This document shows, piece by piece, positions 51,976-61,200 of a stretch of DNA of 64,000 nt (its first letter is position 1; the number at the start of each line of letters is the position of its first letter). This stretch comes from CAVYGN01 sp964413265 (GTDB taxonomy: Bacteria > Spirochaetota > Brevinematia > Brevinematales > JAOACQ01). The notes below the pieces were generated by a model. It was not told the DNA's origin and made no database searches. It worked only from the letters and a program-made list of their open reading frames with translations. The stretch covers positions 1 through 64,000 of the forward strand of contig CAYPRX010000002.1 of assembly GCA_964413265.1 (NCBI GenBank), read 5' to 3'. The position numbers and the translations under genes are program-made.

Positions 51976-53103
51976 ATGTACCTCAGAAATAATATTTTCG
52001 GTGCTTTCCTATTGATCATTCTCACATATCTGTTGACATTTACCGGTATTGCTTATTCAGGAGTGATCATAAATTTTGAAGGTCTCAGTTATGATGAAAT
52101 TGTTACTTTTAATGATTCCATTTCAAATTTGCCTGTTGCGGCCGTTATGATTGGAAGTCCTTTCAAGGGCTATGAATTCAGGAAGAAAGACACAATGGTA
52201 TATGATTATTATGATATTGGCGATCATTTTCAGAGGGGATCGAGGGAAACGGCTCTAGGAGATCCGCAGTCGTTTTCAAATCTCACCATTTATTTCCATG
52301 GAAGGAAAATTGAAATTTATTCAAAGATCAATCTCTTCATCCAGAAGGAAGGTTTTAACAGGGTTTTATGGGATTCTTCGGATTTTACGTCTGACAGTTT
52401 CGCTTTCAGCAGCATTTATTATGTCAATGTAACAAATGATATTACAAGAATTAAATTAAGGAAGATTATAACTTTCATGACATTGCTGCCAGTAGATAAA
52501 TGGGTCGTCGATCTGAGAGAAGCCCCCTCAAATCTTGTAAACGCCTATCGGGATTTCTTAAGGGAATGGGGCGGAGGCAGATTCATTATCCTTACAGATG
52601 CGTCAGATAACAATGATTTGAGGATCAGCACAGCTGATTATTATTTTATAAGGACTAATATATTCGTGACGCCTGATCCTCACCTCCTTAAAGCAAAAGA
52701 CTTCGAGGGTCATTCAGGCTGGATACAGTATATAGACAGTGAGAGCCTTTCGGTAGATAATTATGCCGCCATGTCGTTCCTTCTTGCCAGGCGAAAAGAT
52801 ATCGTTATTCCTTATGTTTTGTTTACTTCTTTTGGTAGCCGGCTGATCGGGTTCTTTCTAAATTCCCCGGGATTCACCATTCTGCCAGTATCTGATGATA
52901 AGCTGGTGATTTATAATAATGATAAAGTAGCTGCTTTTAATCTTTCTCCTTCGTTTTCTTTCTGGCAGGCCGATAATTTTCTAAATAAAAAGGGTTTTTA
53001 TAAAAGCATATTCGGCGGGTCCGCCTTGATCCTCAAAAACGGTAAAATGGAATTTTTCATGCTTCCGCAATCGGCAGCTTGCTGGGATATTTCTACAAAT
53101 TAA
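51976..53103 (+). CDS. Secreted protein of unknown function
   Basis: A 375-residue protein with an N-terminal hydrophobic stretch (FGAFLLIILTYLLTFTG) that should act as signal peptide or anchor. The mature part contains a putative alpha/beta region (KWVVDLREAPSNLVNAYRDF then GGRFIILTDAS) with peptidase-S41-like flavour, but no catalytic Ser motif can be named, so I leave it unassigned. GGGA precedes the ATG. It is followed closely by a lipoprotein and a receiver-HD-GYP gene, suggesting an envelope-linked signalling unit. Confidence 0.65.
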   Translation: MYLRNNIFGAFLLIILTYLLTFTGIAYSGVIINFEGLSYDEIVTFNDSISNLPVAAVMIGSPFKGYEFRKKDTMVYDYYDIGDHFQRGSRETALGDPQSFSNLTIYFHGRKIEIYSKINLFIQKEGFNRVLWDSSDFTSDSFAFSSIYYVNVTNDITRIKLRKIITFMTLLPVDKWVVDLREAPSNLVNAYRDFLREWGGGRFIILTDASDNNDLRISTADYYFIRTNIFVTPDPHLLKAKDFEGHSGWIQYIDSESLSVDNYAAMSFLLARRKDIVIPYVLFTSFGSRLIGFFLNSPGFTILPVSDDKLVIYNNDKVAAFNLSPSFSFWQADNFLNKKGFYKSIFGGSALILKNGKMEFFMLPQSAACWDISTN

Positions 53104-53121
53104 ATATTGGAGTTAACGGGG

Positions 53122-53943
53122 ATGATAAAACATATTTTTCCTATCCTGTTATTTTTTGCTCTTTGTTCCTGCTCTCAGTATTATAAATTCGATGAGCTTT
53201 ATGATAAGGGGGAATTTCTTAAAGCATACCATCTCCTTGATAATATTAACGATAAGAACAGCATTCATTATCAGAGAAGATTATTCAGGGTAGTAATCAA
53301 GCTGTCGCTTGACGGAGACAGGGATTTTATGGATCTGCTGAGATCGATGGTAAAAGGGTCTCCTGTTGAGGATGTCAATTCATATTACCTGTTCGGATTA
53401 ACATATCTCAATTTTCTTGATGCCAGGGATACTCCTCAATATCAGTCGGTAATTTCCAATTTACAGGACTTGCAAAAAGTCCCAGAGGAATTCAAGGTTT
53501 ACGGTTATAAGCTCCGGGGGATCTCACTTTATAAGCTTGGCAATTATAACGAAGCTATCAATGATTTAAACAGCAGCTATAAAATTCTGCCTTTTATTGA
53601 TGATCTCTATTTCATAGGAAAATGCTATTACGGACTTCAGGATTATAAAACATCCTATGATTATTTTAACAGGGTATCTTCGGAAACACAGGATCTTTTC
53701 TTCAGGGGACTAGCAAATTTTGAGATGGGAGAAATTGATTTTTATGAAACAAATTATCTGGAAGCTCTATCAAAATACATTGAGTCAGTTAATTTTTACT
53801 CAAGAAACGCGGTCTGTACATATAAAATAGCCAAATGTCTTGAAAAATTGAAATATAACCGTTTAAGCCCTGAATTCTATAAAACATCACTGAGGATAAC
53901 CAATGATTATGCCAGCGCATGGTTTTTTCTGAATATAAATTAA
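53122..53943 (+). CDS. TPR-containing lipoprotein
   Basis: A start at ATG 53122 (273 residues) yields a clear lipoprotein signal, IFPILLFFALCSCSQ, whereas an upstream TTG at 53107 lacks support. The body is made of helical TPR-like repeats (LYKLGNYNEAINDLNSSYKI, YYGLQDYKTSYDYFNRV, NYLEALSKYIESVNFY). Such proteins serve as protein-protein scaffolds at the inner or outer membrane. It precedes the receiver-HD-GYP gene by 10 nt. Confidence 0.8.
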   Translation: MIKHIFPILLFFALCSCSQYYKFDELYDKGEFLKAYHLLDNINDKNSIHYQRRLFRVVIKLSLDGDRDFMDLLRSMVKGSPVEDVNSYYLFGLTYLNFLDARDTPQYQSVISNLQDLQKVPEEFKVYGYKLRGISLYKLGNYNEAINDLNSSYKILPFIDDLYFIGKCYYGLQDYKTSYDYFNRVSSETQDLFFRGLANFEMGEIDFYETNYLEALSKYIESVNFYSRNAVCTYKIAKCLEKLKYNRLSPEFYKTSLRITNDYASAWFFLNIN

Positions 53944-53953
53944 AGGCAACGTA

Positions 53954-54931
53954 ATGCAGTCAAAAAAATATAATTACCTGCTGGTTGACGATGAACAGAA
54001 CATAATTACAATCCTGAGCAATATGCTTGCGATACATCCCGATACTCTTTCCGTCTTTACTGCGAAAGAGGGAGAAAAGGCAGTGCAGATTTATTTAAAT
54101 AACGATATCGATATAGTCATAACAGATGTGCTTATGCCGCAAATTTCGGGCATTGATTTAATAAAAAAGATCAGAGGGATTAATGCCGAAGCAAGTATTA
54201 TAATCATATCAGCATTAGGCAACCTGGATATTGTACGCGAGGCAATGCGAAATGGGGCTTATGATTATATTATTAAACCATTTACAATAGATGATATCAT
54301 GTTTTCAATAAACAGGGTAATTGATAGGCTGAGGCTCCTTGATGAAAAAAAGAAATACATGACCCTGCTTGAAAGAAAATCTTCATTTATTGATGCGTTA
54401 AAAGTAATTGATAATGTCCTTGAAGTAAAAGACAGGAATATAAAAATACACTCTCAAAATGTGGCGGAATATTCTGTTAAACTGGCTTTGGCTATTGGTT
54501 TATGCGGCGAGGTTATCGATAATATAAAAACCGGTTCCATACTTCATGACATCGGGAAGATTGGTATTCCAGACTATATCCTTCAGAAAAAATCCTCCCT
54601 GAGTTCCGGGGAATTTGAAATCATTAAAAAGCACCCGATCATCGGCAGACAGATAGTTGAACCTATGTTCGGGAAAAATGAAGACATTATTAATATAATA
54701 TATTATCATCATGAGATGTTTGACGGGGGAGGTTATCCTGAGGGATTAAAGGGGGATAAAATTCCTCTTTCAGCCAGGATAGTATCTCTTGTCAATGAAT
54801 ATGACAGAATGGTAAATGAAAAATCCTATGACAAACATAAAACGAGAGAAGAAGCTATGGGTAAAATTACCATGAATGTTAACAGGCAGTTTGATTCTGA
54901 ATTATCCAAAGAATTTTTGAAGATAATCTGA
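53954..54931 (+). CDS. Response regulator with HD-GYP c-di-GMP phosphodiesterase domain
   Basis: A 325-residue RpfG-like protein. Receiver domain with Asp12/Asp13 and phosphoacceptor Asp58 in VITDVLMP; Lys in YIIKPF. The HD-GYP domain (about 160-325) has HSQNVAEYS, the HD motif GSILHDIGKIGIPD, KKHPIIG, and YYHHEMFDGGGYPEGLKGDK, the last with the GYP signature, so it should degrade cyclic di-GMP. No partner kinase is adjacent. It lies between lipoprotein genes and upstream of a sigma-54 activator, in the same transcript as far as spacing shows. Confidence 0.93.
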   Translation: MQSKKYNYLLVDDEQNIITILSNMLAIHPDTLSVFTAKEGEKAVQIYLNNDIDIVITDVLMPQISGIDLIKKIRGINAEASIIIISALGNLDIVREAMRNGAYDYIIKPFTIDDIMFSINRVIDRLRLLDEKKKYMTLLERKSSFIDALKVIDNVLEVKDRNIKIHSQNVAEYSVKLALAIGLCGEVIDNIKTGSILHDIGKIGIPDYILQKKSSLSSGEFEIIKKHPIIGRQIVEPMFGKNEDIINIIYYHHEMFDGGGYPEGLKGDKIPLSARIVSLVNEYDRMVNEKSYDKHKTREEAMGKITMNVNRQFDSELSKEFLKII

Positions 54932-54954
54932 GCTCCCGGTAGATGTGGGGGTAT

Positions 54955-55524
54955 ATGAATAAAAAATATATCATTTTTATAATTATTACATTATTTTGCC
55001 TATTTTTTTCATGCACTGAAAACAAAAACAATGTAGCGGTTGATCATTCATATAGGGCATCAGTACTGCTTGTTGGCGTGGGTTATAACGAGGACATGGC
55101 TCAGACGGACCTTAATTCGGCTTATTATGTCTTTAAACAGGGTGTTATTTATCAGTTTAACGGAGATGATCTTAAACTCAGCCTAAATTACTCAAATGAA
55201 AAAATCAGGTTATCCGTAGAGAATCTTACGTATGCAAGGTTAAAAAAAATAGCTGATAATTTCTATGTCTATGAACTTCCGTATACGGGACCGGTAAATA
55301 TACATGGCTATTCAGTAAAAAGGATATCAACATCGATCATTATAAAAAAGCCTGTCAGCTATATGATTGAGATGATGGCCGGTGCCGTTATGAATGAATT
55401 AGGGAAAACACATAAAAAAGATGAGAAGGGCTATATTTATCTGGTTGGACTTAGTTACGGGCTTTCACCTGAAAAAAACATTATAATTTCAGCAGATATG
55501 TTATTAACCAGAGAGGATCAATAA
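54955..55524 (+). CDS. Predicted lipoprotein of unknown function
   Basis: Start ATG 54955 (189 residues) follows GGGGG; an upstream ATG at 54943 is possible but gives a poorer signal. Lipoprotein signal IIFIIITLFCLFFSC with the Cys at position 17. The mature part is a compact domain with alternating strands (ASVLLVGVGYNEDMA, FYVYELPYTGPVNIHGYS) that I do not recognise. Its neighbours are a receiver-HD-GYP gene and another lipoprotein gene. Confidence 0.7.
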   Translation: MNKKYIIFIIITLFCLFFSCTENKNNVAVDHSYRASVLLVGVGYNEDMAQTDLNSAYYVFKQGVIYQFNGDDLKLSLNYSNEKIRLSVENLTYARLKKIADNFYVYELPYTGPVNIHGYSVKRISTSIIIKKPVSYMIEMMAGAVMNELGKTHKKDEKGYIYLVGLSYGLSPEKNIIISADMLLTREDQ

Positions 55525-55537
55525 AACAGGAGTTCAT

Positions 55538-56701
55538 ATGAATAAGAACTTTGCTTTATTCATTATATTATCTTTTATAATCACGGGCTGTTCACAGGAA
55601 CATCTTATCTTTATGAAGAATCTCCGCAATATCAAATTTCTGTCTTTTCAGGATATTTTAGAGGAAAGCGGGCTGTCAGGTAAAAAAATCAAAAACGAGA
55701 ATTTGACAAACCAGGCTGAATATAATGTCGCCAATGAAAATATTATTAAAAACAATGTCGAATCATATAACAAGGAACTTGTTTTGCCATCAGACAGGGA
55801 TTTTTCGATTGGCATAAAGCTTTCGAATGATTTCGTAATTTTAAAATCAATACAGGGTGATACTCTGTATATGAAAGATTCATCAAAGCAGGAAAACGGT
55901 CTTTTTTTATTCCATAGCGGCAGAAAAGATTCGAAGATATGGTTCCAGGATTTCGATATAAATGGCGCCCTTGTTAAAAACCTCAATTATTACATAAAAA
56001 TCAAATCTGCCCCAGCTGAAGAGCCCAGAAAGGTTGTAAAAGCTGTCTCATCATCGTCAAGCGCCGGCATTTTGCCTGAAACCAGTTCAGCTGCTTCGTC
56101 AAACACGAATATAGAGATTTCTTCGGCAATCATAGCTTCAATCCAGGGATTATCTCCAACTGAAGCCCTCCATGAACTTTCAAAAATGCTCTCATCACCC
56201 GATATCCGTGATGATGAAAAGGAAGTTATACGCTATGAAATGGTTGATATTCTGATATCTCAGAGGAGTTACGGCGAAGCGGAAAGAGAGATAAACAATA
56301 TGCAGAACCAGTATAAAAAATCATTTTATACCGGAAAGCTTCTTATGGAACGCAGGAATTACAAAGAAGCCCTTCACTATTATCTCAACTCTCTCAGCGG
56401 AGACAACGAAACAAGGAAAAAAGCCGTCCTTGACATTGAGAAACTCATACTCTCAATAGGTGCAGCTGAGAAAGGCCTGATAGAGAGATTGAAAACAGAA
56501 ACTGTCAGGGATAAAAGTGATAAGGAGTTTTATGTAAATTCCATGCTTGGCATTGCAAGGATATATCAATATCTTCCTGATATTTATTCGGCTAAAGATA
56601 TCTATGAGTCGATTTTAAACGGAGATTATGACAGGGAACAGAAAGACAAAGCAAGGCACTCTTACGATGAATTGAAAAAGGATTTTCTGGAATACCGCTA
56701 A
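55538..56701 (+). CDS. Repeat-containing lipoprotein of unknown function
   Basis: A 387-residue lipoprotein (signal FIILSFIITGCSQ). Residues about 25-150 form a beta-rich domain; a Ser/Ala-rich linker (about 165-195, AVSSSSSAGILPE) separates it from a helical C-terminal half that resembles degenerate TPRs (SYGEAEREINNMQNQYKK, NYKEALHYYLNSLSGD). GGAG precedes the ATG. The layout resembles outer-membrane assembly scaffolds, though no named family is recognised. It precedes the sigma-54 activator by 13 nt. Confidence 0.7.
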   Translation: MNKNFALFIILSFIITGCSQEHLIFMKNLRNIKFLSFQDILEESGLSGKKIKNENLTNQAEYNVANENIIKNNVESYNKELVLPSDRDFSIGIKLSNDFVILKSIQGDTLYMKDSSKQENGLFLFHSGRKDSKIWFQDFDINGALVKNLNYYIKIKSAPAEEPRKVVKAVSSSSSAGILPETSSAASSNTNIEISSAIIASIQGLSPTEALHELSKMLSSPDIRDDEKEVIRYEMVDILISQRSYGEAEREINNMQNQYKKSFYTGKLLMERRNYKEALHYYLNSLSGDNETRKKAVLDIEKLILSIGAAEKGLIERLKTETVRDKSDKEFYVNSMLGIARIYQYLPDIYSAKDIYESILNGDYDREQKDKARHSYDELKKDFLEYR

Positions 56702-56714
56702 GGGGTTTTAATAA

Positions 56715-57755
56715 ATGTCTTTTATAAAGGGTGTTGAGGGTTTTATTCAAAAACCGGCGCCAGATTTTCTTCCAATTATTGAGGAAATGAATAAATATGG
56801 TATTATTGGGCAGTCAAAAAACATAGTTCAGGCATATACAAAGGCCCAGAAGGCCGCGCAGTCCAACGCATGCATTCTTATTGAAGGAGAAAGCGGCACA
56901 GGTAAAGAGATATTTTGCCAGGCCATACATAATATCGGCATGAGATACAGCGGACCGTTTGTAAAATTGAATTGCGCAGAAATACCCGAAACGCTTCTTG
57001 AAAGTGAATTGTTCGGTTATGAAAAAGGGGCTTTTACCGGTGCTGGTAAAAGAAAAATAGGCAAGTTTGAACTTGCCAATAATGGAACGATCTTTCTCGA
57101 TGAGATCAGCGAAATGACTCTCTCCATGCAGTCTAAAATGCTGAGGGTTATAGAGGATAAAACAATTACCAGGGTCGGAGGTCTTGAAAATATTCCAATA
57201 AACGTCAGGATACTTTCAGCTACAAACAGGGACTTATGGCAGCATGTCAATAGAAAGCAATTCAGGGAGGACCTATACTACCGGCTTAATGTAATATATT
57301 TCAGACTTCCTCCCCTTAGAGAGAGGAGAGAGGATATACCTCTCCTGATTGATTATTTTATGAAATTATATATGAAAAATGAGAATATTCTTATCAGATC
57401 AGTGGATGAGGAAGTTATCAGGCTATTAATATCGCTCTCCTGGTCGGGGAACGTAAGGCAGCTTGAAAATGTCATACATCATTCAATAATTATGACTTAT
57501 GACGACAGGATATCGCTGGAAGATATACCTGAGAATATATACTCAAGCATACCGCCCGGAGCAATTCATTCAATCAGCGGTTTTGTTAAAAAAGATGATG
57601 TGATCATTACGGATATCGACCTGAATGAAATGGAGAAAACGCAGATACTTAAGGCGCTGGAACAATCGCGCTGGAAGATCACGGAGGCATCTGAAATCCT
57701 CGGTATTCACAGAAACACATTGCGCCAGAAGATAAAAAAACATAATTTAAAATAA
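56715..57755 (+). CDS. Sigma-54-dependent transcriptional activator, no sensor domain
   Basis: A 346-residue AAA+ enhancer-binding protein. Walker A GESGTGKE, the sigma-54 contact loop GAFTGA, Walker B GTIFLDEIS, the arginine-finger region REDLYYRLNV and a C-terminal Fis-type helix-turn-helix (ITEASEILGIHRNTLRQ). Only about 40 residues precede the AAA+ domain, so there is no receiver, GAF or PAS module; control is likely by expression level, by a partner, or by the lipoprotein/HD-GYP proteins encoded upstream (inference). I saw no clear -24/-12 promoter in the window. Confidence 0.92.
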   Translation: MSFIKGVEGFIQKPAPDFLPIIEEMNKYGIIGQSKNIVQAYTKAQKAAQSNACILIEGESGTGKEIFCQAIHNIGMRYSGPFVKLNCAEIPETLLESELFGYEKGAFTGAGKRKIGKFELANNGTIFLDEISEMTLSMQSKMLRVIEDKTITRVGGLENIPINVRILSATNRDLWQHVNRKQFREDLYYRLNVIYFRLPPLRERREDIPLLIDYFMKLYMKNENILIRSVDEEVIRLLISLSWSGNVRQLENVIHHSIIMTYDDRISLEDIPENIYSSIPPGAIHSISGFVKKDDVIITDIDLNEMEKTQILKALEQSRWKITEASEILGIHRNTLRQKIKKHNLK

Positions 57756-57757
57756 AT

Positions 57758-58603
57758 TCATGCCTTGACAGAGCCTGCAAGAAGGCCCTGAATGAAAAAC
57801 CTTCCGAGAATGATATAAATTATAAGAGTCGGCAACGCAGCCAGTAAAGCGCCTGCCATCTGCACATTCCATTCCACGATCTGGCTTCCTGCCAGGTTCC
57901 TGAGAGCAACAGTTATCGGCTGCAGGCTGGGGTCAGAGGTTATTGTAACAGCGAATAAGAATTCATTCCAGATATTGGTGAACTGCCAGATGATCACGAC
58001 AACGAATCCCGGTATTGATACCGGAAGAAAGATCCTGAAAAAAGTACTGAAAATACTGCAGCCGTCCAGCATACTTGCCTCGATAAGCTCGGACGGTACT
58101 TCGGCAAAATAATTTCTGAATATGAGCGTCGTTATAGGAAGTCCGTAAACAATATGCGTAAGAATAAGGCCGTACAGCGTACCGTACAAGTGTATCAAAC
58201 TTAAAAATTGTACCAGTGGAATAAGAATGCTCTGGTAGGGTATGAACATGCCGAAAAGGATCAAAGGGAAGAGCACCATGGATCCACTGAATTTCCACTT
58301 TGAAAGCAGGTAGCCGTTTATCGAACCTATAAAAGCTGAGATGATTGTCGCCGGTATTGTTAAATAGAAACTGTTCAGAAGATTGGGGGAGAGTTTTTCC
58401 AGGGCGGCAAGAAATGAACCCAGATTCAGGGATTTCGGAAGTGACCACATGGTTGCTAAGTCTACATCTTTAAAACTTTTAAGGCTGGTAACAAGAAGAA
58501 CGTATATAGGCATCAGGAAAAAGGCAGAAACGCAGATAAGGACAATATAAAGGATTGTCCTGGAGAATATCTTCTGTTTTTTATAAACATCAACTGTTTT
58601 CAT
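57758..58603 (-). CDS. Sugar ABC transporter permease (MalG type)
   Basis: A 281-residue inner-membrane protein with six helices. The coupling loop EASMLDGCSIFSTFFRIFLP carries the EAA motif that contacts the ATPase. It starts in a TAATG overlap with the other permease at 58603. Third gene of the importer unit. Its stop is 2 nt from that of the sigma-54 activator. The importer ATPase is not encoded nearby, as is common for family CUT1 systems that share MsmK-like ATPases. Confidence 0.92.
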   Translation of the reverse strand: MKTVDVYKKQKIFSRTILYIVLICVSAFFLMPIYVLLVTSLKSFKDVDLATMWSLPKSLNLGSFLAALEKLSPNLLNSFYLTIPATIISAFIGSINGYLLSKWKFSGSMVLFPLILFGMFIPYQSILIPLVQFLSLIHLYGTLYGLILTHIVYGLPITTLIFRNYFAEVPSELIEASMLDGCSIFSTFFRIFLPVSIPGFVVVIIWQFTNIWNEFLFAVTITSDPSLQPITVALRNLAGSQIVEWNVQMAGALLAALPTLIIYIILGRFFIQGLLAGSVKA

Positions 58604-59514
58604 TATATATTCTCCCTCTTCATTGTGTTTATAAGATAAGGAATGATTACAACCGCGACCAGTATAAACATCACTATTGAAATTGCGGCACCCTCGCCGT
58701 AGCGATTCCCTCCAAATGTTGTTTCGAACATATTGATTCCAGGGACATCGGTAGCGAAACCAGGTCCGGGACCTGTCATAGTGTATACGAGATCGAAAAT
58801 CTTGAGTGAAATATGTACAAGAATTATCAGAACACTGAGTGTTATGGGCTGGAGCATGGGAAGAATTACATTTCGGTACATCTGGAACTCGGAAGCTCCG
58901 TCCATTCTAGCAGCCTCTTTCATTTCAACAGGTATTGCTGTTAATCCCGCCAGGTACATTGCCATCGTATAGCCTGTCAATTGCCATGCTGCTGCAATGA
59001 TCAGTGAGATAAGGGCAACATGAAAATTCATGAAATGATTGGACTGGGTAAACCACCCCCAAGTCAGGCAAGAAAGTCCGATATTTGATAATAATTGATT
59101 GATCCCGTTCAGGCTTCCCGGCATACCAGGATTGAATATCCATCTCCAGGCGACTCCTGTGACTACAAATGATACAGCCATGGGAAAGAGGAATATATTC
59201 CTGAAAATACTTCCACCCCTTAATTTCCTGTCCAGGAAAATAGCTAACAGCAGGCCACCTATTACACAGGTCAAGAGAAATAAAATAGTAAAAAAAAGCG
59301 TGTTCCAGAGATCAATCTGGAACCTTTCACTTTTAAATATATCTGAATAATTGGAAAAACCTGCAAATGTATAATTGGGCATTACCCCGATCCAGTCAGA
59401 AAAGGACACCCGGAGTGTCCAGAGAATGAAGCCGTAAACAAATATAAAAACGGCAATTACTGTTGGGAGCAGGGATAGAAAAGCGATTCTTGATTCCTTT
59501 TTAAAATGAAACAT
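58603..59514 (-). CDS. Sugar ABC transporter permease (MalF type)
   Basis: A 303-residue permease with six helices and the EAA loop EAARMDGASEFQMYRNVILP. It has only a short N-terminus, unlike enteric MalF. It lies downstream of a strong terminator that follows the binding-protein gene, so its expression should be lower than that of the binding protein. It overlaps the second permease by one base. Confidence 0.92.
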   Translation of the reverse strand: MFHFKKESRIAFLSLLPTVIAVFIFVYGFILWTLRVSFSDWIGVMPNYTFAGFSNYSDIFKSERFQIDLWNTLFFTILFLLTCVIGGLLLAIFLDRKLRGGSIFRNIFLFPMAVSFVVTGVAWRWIFNPGMPGSLNGINQLLSNIGLSCLTWGWFTQSNHFMNFHVALISLIIAAAWQLTGYTMAMYLAGLTAIPVEMKEAARMDGASEFQMYRNVILPMLQPITLSVLIILVHISLKIFDLVYTMTGPGPGFATDVPGINMFETTFGGNRYGEGAAISIVMFILVAVVIIPYLINTMKRENI

Positions 59515-59526
59515 TTGATTTCTTAT

Positions 59527-59561
59527 AAAAAAACGGGGCGCCTGTTCTCACAGGGCCCCGT
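59527..59561 (-). terminator. Rho-independent terminator between binding protein and permeases
   Basis: On the minus strand ACGGGGC and GCCCCGT arms (59561-59533), extended by CCTGT/ACAGG around a TCTC loop with one bulged base, are followed by a run of seven T (59533-59527). The stem is about 12 bp and G+C-rich. It stands after the binding-protein stop and 13 bp before the permease start. Confidence 0.85.
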
Positions 59562-59575
59562 AATAGAATTTCAAA

Positions 59576-60838
59576 TTACATTTTCAGGCTTTTCTTTGCT
59601 GCATCAACGAAACTGGCATCGGCCTTATCTGCGTTCTTCTCCGTAACGAGAAGAGTTACAGCATCACTTATCATAGTAAGCCAGCTCGGCGATGCTGCAG
59701 CTCCATGAGCAAGGCTTGGAACAATATCGTTCGCAGAAAAATCAGCCATTGCCGACTGGAGGTATACATCGTAAAGGCTCTTATCCCCATCGATCCTGCT
59801 CGGGATTGATCCCTTTTTCGGATTGAAGGCGTCCTGGCCTTCCTTTGAAGCGCAAACCATCAGCCATTTAACGGCATTAGCCCTGTGCGGAGCCCCGATT
59901 GGCAGTCCGAAGGTATCTGATAGTGCATCAAAGGTGCCTTTTGTTCCGGGCGAAGGAGCCCACCCGAAATCCACATCTGGAGTCAGGTTCTTCGCTTTGA
60001 AATAGCCTTCAGCCCAGTCGCCCATAACCGTCATGGCACACTTGCCGTCAATTACTAGCTGGGCTGCGCCGTCCCATTCAAGTGCGTTGTGGTTATTATT
60101 AGCATAACCCAGAATCTTTATAAACGTTTTGATAGCGTCTTTAACTCCCGCGGAATCCCATGCAGTATCTCCGGTCCATAACCCCTTGTAACCATTGGCG
60201 CCAAGTTTTGCTATAAGTACAGTCTCCAGCAGCTGAACCGAAGACCAGATACCTTTATCACCAAGAGCAAGAGGGGTTACTCCCTTTGCTTTCAGTTTTT
60301 GTGCGACTGTAAAGAACTCATCCAGTGAATCGGGTGCTTTCAAACCGTATTTTTTGAATAATTTTTTGTTGTACCATAAAACATTTGCCCTGTGAATATT
60401 CACGGGTACGCTGTAGATGTGTCCCTTGCTTGATATGATATCGATAACACCCTTCGGATAAGATTCCATTATATTTGAGAAGATGAAGTCAATGGGCTCC
60501 ATTTTACCGGCAGCTACCCAGCTGTCGATCAGTTCGTGACCGGCATGGACCTGGAATGAATCGGGAGGATTACCACCCTGCATCCTTGAAGCCAGAACTG
60601 CTTTAGCGTTTTCTCCCGCTCCGCCTGCAACTGTAGCATTGACAATCTCAATTCCGGGATTCTCATTGGAGTAAATCTTGAACATCTCCGCAAGTCCCTC
60701 AGCTTCACCGCCGGCCGTCCACCAGCTGAAAATCTCGAGCTTTTTCTCAGCCTGCTTGCCGCAGAAGGTAAATGCGGTTAAAAGCATTGCGACACCCAAA
60801 AGATAGGCGATCAAATGCAAGCCTTTTCTTTTTTTCAT
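59576..60838 (-). CDS. Sugar ABC transporter substrate-binding protein
   Basis: A 420-residue family 1 solute-binding protein. The signal ends in a lipoprotein-like Cys (LLTAFTFCGKQ; the Phe before the Cys is atypical). The mature start EIFSWWTAGGEAEGLAEMF matches glucose/mannose-binding proteins of the Thermus and Pseudomonas type, and SFQVHAGHELIDSW follows as there. AGGAGGGAG lies before the ATG, and a TTGACA/TATAAT promoter lies upstream, which with the terminator downstream fits high expression. Glucose or mannose as ligand is inferred from this similarity. Confidence 0.9.
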   Translation of the reverse strand: MKKRKGLHLIAYLLGVAMLLTAFTFCGKQAEKKLEIFSWWTAGGEAEGLAEMFKIYSNENPGIEIVNATVAGGAGENAKAVLASRMQGGNPPDSFQVHAGHELIDSWVAAGKMEPIDFIFSNIMESYPKGVIDIISSKGHIYSVPVNIHRANVLWYNKKLFKKYGLKAPDSLDEFFTVAQKLKAKGVTPLALGDKGIWSSVQLLETVLIAKLGANGYKGLWTGDTAWDSAGVKDAIKTFIKILGYANNNHNALEWDGAAQLVIDGKCAMTVMGDWAEGYFKAKNLTPDVDFGWAPSPGTKGTFDALSDTFGLPIGAPHRANAVKWLMVCASKEGQDAFNPKKGSIPSRIDGDKSLYDVYLQSAMADFSANDIVPSLAHGAAASPSWLTMISDAVTLLVTEKNADKADASFVDAAKKSLKM

Positions 60839-61200
60839 ATCTCCCTCCTATAAAAGATTTCTTAATATATTTATTACCAGCCCTCTTGGACTTAAATTAT
60901 AATAATTAATAAAAAGATTATAACATCTTTTTTCATTTAATGTCAAGTAATTAAACAATATATTAAATGATATTTAATAAGTTTTATTCTTACCTATTTC
61001 AAACGTATCTTTACTTATTGACTTTATCAATCTTTGACTTAACGGAGCATTGCATCAGCGTAATATTCAATAGATTAAAGATTATTATAAAAATTGTCAA
61101 TACATTCTTTTAAAATTTTCAAGGCAGGATTATTCTTACCAGTTATTTGACGTCTTGCGTCATCATCTGTATAATTTAGAGTTACAAGGGGTTATTCGAT
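60839..61200. promoter_or_regulatory. Divergent regulatory region (importer operon / HypC-HydE gene)
   Basis: No gene is seen in these 362 bp. On the minus strand TTGACA (60946-60941) and TATAAT (60922-60917) with an 18-bp spacer form a near-ideal promoter for the binding protein. A perfect 19-bp palindrome, TATTAAAT-GAT-ATTTAATA, lies at 60961-60979, 14 bp upstream of that -35. On the plus strand TTGACG (61147-61152) and TATAAT (61170-61175) with 17-bp spacing drive the HypC-HydE gene; TGACG/CGTCA (61148-61152, 61158-61162) is an inverted repeat over this -35 and spacer. Confidence 0.65.

Noticed and set aside
51976..53103. Possible S41-type peptidase identity for the secreted protein
   Set aside because: No catalytic Ser or Lys motif could be pointed to, so the function is left open.
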